Shown piece after piece: positions 33,641 through 39,644 of a DNA stretch of 39,644 nucleotides. Where the stretch lies: assembly GCA_902491375.1 (NCBI GenBank), contig CABUHE010000019.1, forward strand, positions 1 to 39,644, given 5' to 3'. Source of the DNA: an uncultured Prevotella sp. GTDB lineage: Bacteria > Bacteroidota > Bacteroidia > Bacteroidales > Bacteroidaceae. The number at the start of each line of letters is the position of its first letter. Positions within the stretch are counted from its first letter, which is position 1. Made by a program: the position numbers and the translations under genes. The notes under the pieces are model-generated. The model saw only the letters and a program-made list of their open reading frames with translations, did no database searches and was not told where the DNA came from.

Positions 33641-34042
33641 TTACAGCTTTTCGGCAAGTCTTTGCATTAGGTTGACCACTTTCTGCTCGACTTTCTGGGT
33701 GTCCCACAGTTTATCGTCGAGCCAGATGAAAGCCATTGTCAGCCGTGTGTCTTCTTGCAGTTTCAGTTTGTCGTACAGTATGTGTTTGTTCTTGCGGTAT
33801 GCCTCGCGCACCTGGCGTTTCACGCGGTTGCGCTTCACTGCGCGCTTGAAGCACCGCTTGGGCACGCTGACGAGCATCTGTGCCGGCGGTATGTCCTCGC
33901 CGTCCTGTGTCTTCATGTAGACGAGGCGCAGCGGATAGGCAGCCATTGAACGGCTGCCGTCTTTATGGAAAAGACGGTCTATGAGCGTTCTGCTGCATAG
34001 CCGTTCTTCCTTGCCGAATGTCATTGCGCCTGGTTCAGACAT
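33641..34042 (-). CDS. rnpA: Ribonuclease P protein component
   Basis: The basic protein subunit that joins the RNase P RNA to mature tRNA 5' ends. Length is 133 residues. The RNR signature is plain at residues 66-83 (KRAVKRNRVKRQVREAYR), and the N-terminal GKEERLCSRTLIDRLF block binds the pre-tRNA leader. Met7 (after GA) is an alternative start. It lies 10 bases downstream of hemD and 4 bases before yidD, so it is co-transcribed with both. Confidence 0.96.
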   Translation of the reverse strand: MSEPGAMTFGKEERLCSRTLIDRLFHKDGSRSMAAYPLRLVYMKTQDGEDIPPAQMLVSVPKRCFKRAVKRNRVKRQVREAYRKNKHILYDKLKLQEDTRLTMAFIWLDDKLWDTQKVEQKVVNLMQRLAEKL

Positions 34043-34052
34043 ACGTTATTGC

Positions 34053-34799
34053 TTATTTATTGTTCTCAAGAAAGTCTTTGAGAGCGCTTGTCATAGACGG
34101 GTGTTTCATCGTTGGAGCCTCAAGTGCCACCTTCAGTCCGGCGTCGTGAGCTGCCTTGGCTGTTGCAGGGCCGAATGTTCCGACTACCACTTTGTCGTTC
34201 ATCGAGTCGCCGAATGTTGAGTTGAAGGCGTTGATACCCGACGGACTGAAGAATATGCACATGTCGTAGTCGAATGTCTTGACCTCGTCCTCGGTGAAGT
34301 CGTTGCTCACCGTGCGGTACATCACGCACTCGGTATGGTTGAGCTTCTTCGAGTCGAGCAGCTTCTCTACAGTGTCGTCATGCACGTCGCTCAGCGGAAT
34401 GAGATATTTCTCGGTCTTGTGTTTCACCATTGTGGGCAGCAGGTCGTCTATCTTGCCTGTCTTGCCGAAGAACACTTTACGCTTGCGGTACTGAACGTAT
34501 TTCTGTATGTAAAGCGCTATTGTCTCGGTTACGCAGAAGTATTTCATTGTCTCCGGTATCTCGAGACGCATATCGTTTGCCAACTTGAAGTAATTGTCAA
34601 TAGCGTGTCGTGAGGTGAATACTACTGCTGTATAGTTGAGAATACTGATTTTCTGCTGGCGGAACTCCTTTGAGGAAAGTCCTTCTACTTTAATAAATGG
34701 ACGGAAGACTAATTCTACGCCATAATCTTTTTCCATCTCGAAATACGGTGACTTGTCACTACTTGGTCTCGGTTGTGACACTAAAATCTTTCTTACCAT
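34053..34799 (-). CDS. hemD: Uroporphyrinogen-III synthase
   Basis: Cytosolic enzyme that cyclises hydroxymethylbilane to uroporphyrinogen III in tetrapyrrole synthesis. This family diverges strongly and has no invariant catalytic residue. The call rests on the two-lobed pattern in 248 residues: KILVSQPRP at the start, YTAVVFTSRHAIDNYF (residue ~55), a middle hinge with VMYRTV, and CIFFSPSGINAFN and GTFGPATAKAAHDAGLKV in the second lobe. These are typical of HemD from Bacteroidales. It sits between DUF4271 and rnpA with 9-11 base gaps, away from other hem genes, an arrangement I recall for this order. Confidence 0.88.
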   Translation of the reverse strand: MVRKILVSQPRPSSDKSPYFEMEKDYGVELVFRPFIKVEGLSSKEFRQQKISILNYTAVVFTSRHAIDNYFKLANDMRLEIPETMKYFCVTETIALYIQKYVQYRKRKVFFGKTGKIDDLLPTMVKHKTEKYLIPLSDVHDDTVEKLLDSKKLNHTECVMYRTVSNDFTEDEVKTFDYDMCIFFSPSGINAFNSTFGDSMNDKVVVGTFGPATAKAAHDAGLKVALEAPTMKHPSMTSALKDFLENNK

Positions 34800-34810
34800 C
34801 AGTCAATATC

Positions 34811-35839
34811 CTAAAAGTTTATTTTCAATAAATCTACTACCTTTACCAGTATACCCCATAATGAAAGCAACGGCATTATTTCAAGGGTGCAAAAGTACAA
34901 AATTATCTGCACAAAAAAGTTTTTATGTCGGAAAAACATAACAAAACTCTTGTAGAACAGTATAATTTTTGATATAACAATGACAAAAAGGACATAAACG
35001 ACAGCTTTCTGGATAGAAAGGTCGAAGTATGCCTGAAGCAGTACGAGCGGGAACAGGGCTATGCCTTCAACCGACGTGACGAAGAGCAGCGACTTGAGCC
35101 ATCGCTCACTCTTTTTTCTGCCGAAGAACACGTTGTTGACAGCCCAGTATACCAGCATCTTGATGAGAAAATATGCGGCGAATATGCCGAAGAATATTCC
35201 TACCAGCTGGTACTGCGACGAGAGGATGAACGTGTCAGCGACACATTCGAGTGTATATAGGAATGATATTGTTGACAGGAGCAGGCACGTCAGCATGACG
35301 AAGAAAAACTGGAATCTGACCTCGGCCGTCGTCTCCGTCATCTCTGTTGTATTGCTGTTGGGCTCGCGGAAGAAGTATTTCGCCTCATGCAGGAAGAAGC
35401 GTCGTGAGTTAGCGAATGCCACCAGCGCGACTATGAAGCAGCCTATAAGCAGTGCCGTAAGCGTGTTGTCGCCTCGGATGGTGTAGGGCACAGGGTCGCC
35501 TGCCACGCCGTAACGGCCGCCTGTCTCGCTGTAGAAGAGCGAGTCTTTCGAGAAGAATGTCTCACGGTAATACTGAGGCAGTTCAACGTCTCTCGGACTT
35601 ACCCAGTCTTCCTGTCCTGGCAGACTTAGCGTGTCGGGGCGTGTACTCAGATGAGTGTTCTCGACATGGAACGCCGCCTGTATGGCCGAGTCCTGCTGTG
35701 CCGGCGTGGCGTCGGGCGGCAGCTTCTGCAACACCTCATACGTCCGGGGCACATGATTTGCCTCCGGGTGTGCCTTCGCGGTGTCGCCGTGGGCTGCGGC
35801 TCTTACTGTCGCCGTCGAGTCTGCCTGCTGGATTATCAT
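34811..35839 (-). CDS. DUF4271 domain-containing membrane protein
   Basis: A 342-residue protein of unknown function. The first ~130 residues are polar, rich in Ala, Pro, Thr and Asp, and lack a signal peptide. The rest (residues ~132-340) has about six hydrophobic helices and matches the DUF4271 type I recall next to hemD in Bacteroidales. It ends 11 bases before hemD, so co-expression is likely. The preceding metK lies 123 bases upstream across a gap without a promoter or terminator I can identify. The N-terminal extension looks disordered and probably faces the periplasm or cytosol as a tether. A role in the hem/rnp group cannot be given. Confidence 0.75.
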   Translation of the reverse strand: MIIQQADSTATVRAAAHGDTAKAHPEANHVPRTYEVLQKLPPDATPAQQDSAIQAAFHVENTHLSTRPDTLSLPGQEDWVSPRDVELPQYYRETFFSKDSLFYSETGGRYGVAGDPVPYTIRGDNTLTALLIGCFIVALVAFANSRRFFLHEAKYFFREPNSNTTEMTETTAEVRFQFFFVMLTCLLLSTISFLYTLECVADTFILSSQYQLVGIFFGIFAAYFLIKMLVYWAVNNVFFGRKKSERWLKSLLFVTSVEGIALFPLVLLQAYFDLSIQKAVVYVLFVIVISKIILFYKSFVMFFRHKNFFVQIILYFCTLEIMPLLSLWGILVKVVDLLKINF

Positions 35840-35962
35840 TATTGTCGTTAATTATTTTTCAAGTGTTGGGATAGGGGCTCCTCCTCTCGGTGCGCCCCTG
35901 CGCGTCAGGCTTCATCGCGGCTGTGCCGTAATAGCCTCCGGCTTGGCACCGGCGTCTTTTTG

Positions 35963-37219
35963 TCAGAAGAACTTTGCGCGTATCTCGTCCACCTTGTCGA
36001 GCTTCTCCCATGTGAACAGCTCAACGTCGATGGTCTTCTCCTCATGGTAGCGGCTCGTGAAGGTCTTCTTTACAACCTCGTTCTTGCGTCCCATGTGGCC
36101 GTAAGCGGCAGTCTCGAGATACATAGGCTGGCGCAGCTTCAGCTCGCGCTCAATTGCTTTCGGGCGCAGGTCGAACATCTGGCATATCTTTTCAGCTATC
36201 TCGCCGTCAGTCATCTTGACGTGGCTCTTGCCGTAAGTGTTTACGTAGACGTTAAGCGGCTCTGCCTTTCCGATGGCATAGCTTATCTGTACCAGCATCT
36301 CGTCGGCTACTCCTGCTGCCACCATGTTCTTGGCTATGTGGCGTGCGGCGTAGGCTGCCGAGCGGTCTACCTTGCTTGAGTCCTTGCCTGAAAAGGCTCC
36401 TCCGCCGTGTGCGCCCTTGCCTCCGTATGTGTCGACAATAATCTTGCGGCCGGTCAGTCCGGTGTCGCCGTTAGGGCCGCCGATGACGAACTTGCCTGTC
36501 GGATTGACAAGATACTGTATGTCGTCGTTGAAGAGCGCGAGCACCTTTTCTGAATGAATCTGTTCTTTCACTCTCGGTATCAGGATGTTGATAACGTCGT
36601 CCTTGATGCGTGCCAGCATGCGTTCGTCGTCAGAGTCGAACTCGTCGTGCTGTGTAGACACTACGATTGTGGTAATGCGCTGTGGCGTGCCCTCGTTGCT
36701 GTATTCTACTGTTACCTGGCTCTTTGAGTCAGGGCGCAGGTAAGTCATCAGTTTGCCTTCCTTGCGTATGTCGGCCAGCGTCTTCATGATGAGGTGCGCC
36801 AGGTCGAGCGTTACGGGCATATAGTTCTCGGTCTCGTTGCATGCGTAGCCGAACATCATGCCCTGGTCGCCGGCTCCCTGCTCGTCTTCGGTGCCGTTGT
36901 CAACTCCGCGGTTGATGTCGTCGCTCTGCTCGTGGATGGCGTTCAGTATGCCGCACGAGTCGGCGTCAAACTGATATTCCGACTTGGTGTAGCCTATCTT
37001 CTTGATAGTCTTGCGCGCCATGGTCTGCAAGTCTATGTACTCGCTGCTGCGCACCTCACCGGCTATCACTACCTGTCCCGTGGTTACGAGTGTCTCAACT
37101 GCTACGCGGGCATGGTCGTCATACGCCAGGAACTGGTCGAGTATGGCGTCTGATATCTGGTCGGCAACTTTGTCGGGATGCCCTTCCGATACTGATTCTG
37201 AAGAAAACAAATATGACAT
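35963..37219 (-). CDS. metK: S-adenosylmethionine synthetase
   Basis: Cytosolic enzyme that makes S-adenosylmethionine from methionine and ATP. Signature motifs are SEGHPDKVADQISDA (residue ~11), the hexapeptide-type GAGDQGMMFGY (115-125) and the second signature GGGAFSGKDSSKVDRSAAYAAR near residue 272. At 418 residues it is longer than the E. coli enzyme (384), with extra residues in the central domain (HDEFDSDDERMLARIKD), which I recall as normal in Bacteroidetes. It opens the minus-strand run metK to tyrS. A full consensus promoter gives a leader of about 25 bases, too short for a SAM riboswitch. Confidence 0.97.
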   Translation of the reverse strand: MSYLFSSESVSEGHPDKVADQISDAILDQFLAYDDHARVAVETLVTTGQVVIAGEVRSSEYIDLQTMARKTIKKIGYTKSEYQFDADSCGILNAIHEQSDDINRGVDNGTEDEQGAGDQGMMFGYACNETENYMPVTLDLAHLIMKTLADIRKEGKLMTYLRPDSKSQVTVEYSNEGTPQRITTIVVSTQHDEFDSDDERMLARIKDDVINILIPRVKEQIHSEKVLALFNDDIQYLVNPTGKFVIGGPNGDTGLTGRKIIVDTYGGKGAHGGGAFSGKDSSKVDRSAAYAARHIAKNMVAAGVADEMLVQISYAIGKAEPLNVYVNTYGKSHVKMTDGEIAEKICQMFDLRPKAIERELKLRQPMYLETAAYGHMGRKNEVVKKTFTSRYHEEKTIDVELFTWEKLDKVDEIRAKFF

Positions 37220-37246
37220 TTCTCTTTACTTTATTAAAATGGGTTG

Positions 37247-37277
37247 CAAAGTTACTCCATTTATGAGAAATGGCAAA
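37247..37277 (-). promoter_or_regulatory. Consensus promoter of the metK operon
   Basis: On the minus strand TTTG (37277-37274), a 19-bp spacer and TAACTTTG (37254-37247) match the consensus exactly. The predicted transcript start is near 37242, about 25 bases before the metK start codon. Confidence 0.82.
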
Positions 37278-37384
37278 ATAAAACAGATTTTTTAACTGAA
37301 AATATACTTTAAACCGCTTTTGTCTGACTGATTTAAGGCTTTAATGTGGTGAAAACGAGCATTTTGTGCATCTTTTCATAGTAT

Positions 37385-37495
37385 GGTGAAAGGACGGTTT
37401 TCAAGAGGTACTCTTTTGCCTTGCGGAAGAGCATCTATTGCGTTATAAAAGACGGTCTTTCGCATTGCAAAAGGCCGTCTTTTGCAACGTTGCTG
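37385..37495. repeat. Dispersed palindromic repeat, copy C
   Basis: From 37442 it aligns without gaps over about 40 bases to copy B (from 17495), including TAAAAGAC and GCAAAAGGCC. The upstream part repeats similar blocks (TACTCTTTTGCC, GGAAGAGCATC), giving the longest copy. Confidence 0.65.
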
Positions 37496-37577
37496 TTATC
37501 CGGCCGTCGGCTTGAGGATTATTATGTAGGAATGGGATGACTGCCGCGACGCTTTTCGGCAGACTTAGGTTAGGGAT

Positions 37578-37626
37578 AAAGAAAACCGCACGGCCGGAGC
37601 ATTTGTTCTGCTTCAGTCGTGCGGTT
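37578..37626 (-). terminator. Terminator of the 576-residue secreted protein gene
   Basis: A 9-bp perfect stem (AACCGCACG at 37584-37592 with CGTGCGGTT at 37618-37626), with an inner partial stem, is followed on the minus strand by TTTTCTTT. It lies about 75 bases after the stop. Confidence 0.85.
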
Positions 37627-37700
37627 ATTGATTCAATTTATTGTTTTTCAGATGTATTCTGACAGCCGGTGATTACATACCGGCCTGTTCAGGGTACTGA

Positions 37701-39431
37701 TTATTTTACAACAATCTTGTCTGTTCTTACGGCGCCGTTGCTCAGTTTTGACTGAATAACGTAGATACCTTCTTTTGCAGGAGCTGCAATGCTTCTGCCG
37801 GCAGGAGTTCCGCTGTAGAGTGTAGCACCGCTGAGGTCGTAGAGAGTTGCTCTCTTAACGTCAGCAACGAACTCTATCATGCCGTTCTCGATAACATTTG
37901 AGCGGAGTACTGCTTCTGTGCTGTGTGCCTTTGCACTAGAAATACCTGTTGTGTTGAAGCTGTTCAGAGCCCAAGATGTGTACATATAGAGGTTAGGATC
38001 TGCTACATAACCGATTGCGTTCATACCGTCAGCTGACAGACTTACAGAACCTAAAGCCAGTGAGTCAGTTATTTCAACAGGCTCGTCTGTATTATCGTAT
38101 GATAGCCAAGAGAGTTCAAAGCCTTCTTCTACGAATGACTGGCGGTTGATTTTTCCATCGTGTTTCTTGCTGAGGTAGTCGTAGATAGTAATAGGATCAC
38201 TCTGTCCTGCAGGAATAACGCGTGAGTTACGAGGAGTGTATTGGCCGGCGTCTGTCGGGTTTACAATGACAACGTCACCAGCGTCAGTAATACTTCCAAC
38301 ATAAGTGTTCTTGAAACGCTCCTCCTCAAGAGAGACGAACTTGTAGTTATCGTCTATGTCGTAATAGCAAGGATATGTGTATTTCTCATAAGAACCATTT
38401 TCCATTCCTTCCTTCTGGAGTGTGCAGCTCATATAACGACCGTTGAAACTGCCGCCGAATGTGTATACGCCCAGTGTGTATTCGCTTCTTCTCTGATAGT
38501 AAATGTTAAGGAATTCGAAAAGTTTGGTCGTGTACTCTGTATATTCATCTACATACTTGTTATAGTCTTCGATGTAAGCCTCTTTTTTGTCAGGATCAGT
38601 GATGTAGTCGGCTGGATCTGGAGCGTCACCTAAGACCTCACCGTTCCACCACTCATCGTATGCCTTGTTGTAAGCTTCGAGTTCGTCAGCTGTCATGTAG
38701 TCCTCATAGTTTACCTTTGTAGGCTCCTCAGGATATTCAGGGAAGTCAGGTCCGTCTTTGTAGATTATATCCTCACCGAGTATTTTATATTCCCAAGGCT
38801 GGCCCGGAGCAGTGCGTTCCCATACCATTAATACGCCACCCATACCAGAGTAGTCGATCTCACGTCCGAGGATGCGGTTCTTGTCTTCAGAAACCATCAT
38901 AGGGTGGAATCCCTGTGGAGCTCGTCCGGTAAAGTCTTTTTCAGGATAAGGTAATTCTGTACATGTTATACTGTCACCGTTGATTTCCCATACAAACGGG
39001 AAAATAGTAGTTACGTCGTCCATTACACTCACGCTTCCGTCAGATAAAAGACCGCAGACCATTTTACCGTCAGATGTTATGCCTTGTGCCGCTCCATAGT
39101 TCCACTGTTTTGTGTCAGGCATAGGCAGGTATGTTATTCCTTCTGTTGTGATGAGAGCCGGTTTCTCTGTTCCGATTGCTCCAACTGTACCAGCGATTAC
39201 TCCGTCGTTGCTGACACTGCTGCAAGTGTAGTATTGGTCATCAAATGTTGTTACGTCATCATCTTTCTCGGTATTCCATAGATACATTATACCTAATTTG
39301 TCAGTACATGTGTACTTTCCGTTTTCTGATGAGATGCTGAACACATAATTCTGGGCTGTCTTGAGGTCCTGTGCCATTGATTGTGCGCAAGGCAGCAACA
39401 GCAGTGAAGAAAAGAGTAATTGTTTAATCAT
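37701..39431 (-). CDS. Secreted HAF-repeat-like protein with acidic insert and sorting tail
   Basis: A 576-residue exported protein (signal peptide to about QSMA|Q) of unknown function. Residues ~30-220 and ~315-500 contain repeats of the form S-x-D/N-G-x-x-x-G (near residues 35, 73, 117, 469), like the N-terminal part of the 1269-residue protein at 21566. An insert at residues ~226-312 is strongly acidic, rich in Asp, Glu and Tyr and mostly helical, with D-x-Y/E-x-Y-N-K spacing that could form a coiled coil. The tail (ATLYDLSGATLYSG ... GIYVIQSKLSNG ... KIVVK) is T9SS type A-like. It has its own full promoter and terminator, so it is a single-gene unit. Confidence 0.75.
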   Translation of the reverse strand: MIKQLLFSSLLLLPCAQSMAQDLKTAQNYVFSISSENGKYTCTDKLGIMYLWNTEKDDDVTTFDDQYYTCSSVSNDGVIAGTVGAIGTEKPALITTEGITYLPMPDTKQWNYGAAQGITSDGKMVCGLLSDGSVSVMDDVTTIFPFVWEINGDSITCTELPYPEKDFTGRAPQGFHPMMVSEDKNRILGREIDYSGMGGVLMVWERTAPGQPWEYKILGEDIIYKDGPDFPEYPEEPTKVNYEDYMTADELEAYNKAYDEWWNGEVLGDAPDPADYITDPDKKEAYIEDYNKYVDEYTEYTTKLFEFLNIYYQRRSEYTLGVYTFGGSFNGRYMSCTLQKEGMENGSYEKYTYPCYYDIDDNYKFVSLEEERFKNTYVGSITDAGDVVIVNPTDAGQYTPRNSRVIPAGQSDPITIYDYLSKKHDGKINRQSFVEEGFELSWLSYDNTDEPVEITDSLALGSVSLSADGMNAIGYVADPNLYMYTSWALNSFNTTGISSAKAHSTEAVLRSNVIENGMIEFVADVKRATLYDLSGATLYSGTPAGRSIAAPAKEGIYVIQSKLSNGAVRTDKIVVK

Positions 39432-39517
39432 AGTTGCTGAAATTTTAGTTATTAATAAAATGCCTCTTTACTGATTTTTCCGTTATATAAAAAAGTTGCT
39501 GAGTTGTATGTTTTTTG

Positions 39518-39548
39518 CAAAAATAGTTTTTTTTATATTACAAGCAAA
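39518..39548 (-). promoter_or_regulatory. Consensus promoter of the 576-residue secreted protein gene
   Basis: On the minus strand TTTG (39548-39545), a 19-bp spacer and TATTTTTG (39525-39518) match the consensus. It predicts a leader of about 80 bases. Confidence 0.75.
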
Positions 39549-39615
39549 CATTTATTCATTATTTTGTATATAGAATCATTAGTGTCCCTTTAAAATGGGA
39601 CGAGTTAAACAATTA

Positions 39616-39642
39616 ATCAAAAAGCCCCGGAATCAGGGGATC
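39616..39642 (-). terminator. Possible terminator of a minus-strand gene beyond the window
   Basis: CCCC (39625-39628) and GGGG (39636-39639) enclose 7 bases and are followed on the minus strand by CTTTTTGATT. The stem is short, so this is tentative. Confidence 0.4.
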
Positions 39643-39644
39643 AT

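Larger units (their letters stand above)
37278..37700. other. Intergenic region with repeat copy C and a terminator
   Basis: About 420 bases between metK and the next gene, both on the minus strand. It contains copy C of the dispersed repeat (37385-37495) and the terminator at 37578-37626. Nothing else is recognisable. Confidence 0.65.

Noticed and set aside
37220..37246. SAM riboswitch before metK
   Set aside because: The promoter leaves a leader of only about 25 bases, too short for any known SAM riboswitch.
1..39644. CRISPR arrays, insertion sequences, prophage genes, rRNA
   Set aside because: No regularly spaced direct repeats, transposase, integrase, capsid or rRNA-like sequence was seen.

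Overview
The window looks like chromosomal DNA of a Bacteroidales bacterium, most likely Prevotella or a close relative (Prevotellaceae). The reasons are the gene content and order (DUF6242, DUF6089, uppS, bamA, ompH paralogues, murI), a fused SecDF, many secreted proteins with type IX secretion (T9SS)-style C-terminal sorting tails, weak Shine-Dalgarno sites, and promoters of the Bacteroidetes form TTTG / 19-20 bp / TAnnTTTG. I see no phage, insertion sequence, CRISPR array or rRNA.

Layout. 1-1017: 3' part of ATP-dependent PEP carboxykinase with its terminator, then a 0.8 kb gap holding an orphan terminator and a possible small transcript. 1868-10346 (+): an outer-membrane biogenesis cluster made of a DUF6242 lipoprotein, a DUF6089 (PorG-like) barrel, undecaprenyl-diphosphate synthase, BamA, three Skp/OmpH chaperones and glutamate racemase. 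10347-11484: a long AT-rich gap with palindromic repeats. 11485-11757 (-): an HU-type DNA-binding protein. 11971-17199 (+): rhomboid protease, membrane-anchored EEP-family hydrolase, and SecDF. 17283-18789: a repeat copy and a small islet of unrecognised membrane-associated proteins. 19016-19990 (-): RibD. 20636-29761 (+): four consecutive exported proteins with C-terminal sorting-like tails, one of 1269 residues with propeller-like repeats, Ig-like modules, a cleaved-adhesin-like module and a thioredoxin/Omp28-like module. 29822-30077: three stacked hairpins between convergent genes. 30110-31775 (-): kduD and kduI. 31898-31968 (-): tRNA-Gln(UUG). 32026-37219 (-): a compact run, metK, DUF4271, hemD, rnpA, yidD, tyrS. 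37701-39431 (-): another secreted repeat protein with a sorting-like tail.

How the parts fit together. The 1.8-10.3 kb cluster supplies the lipid carrier (UppS), barrel insertion (BamA), periplasmic chaperones (OmpH x3) and D-glutamate for peptidoglycan (MurI). YidD and SecDF also serve membrane protein export and insertion, so much of the window concerns envelope building. The 20.6-29.8 kb cluster and the 37.7 kb gene are probable cargo for that machinery.

The least explained parts are the secreted-protein cluster, a dispersed family of short palindromes recurring in at least five gaps, several long nested hairpins, a ribD promoter that implies a leaderless or mis-started gene, and the candidate small transcript near 1.45-1.67 kb. 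No search could be run, so family names rest on recognised motifs and gene order.
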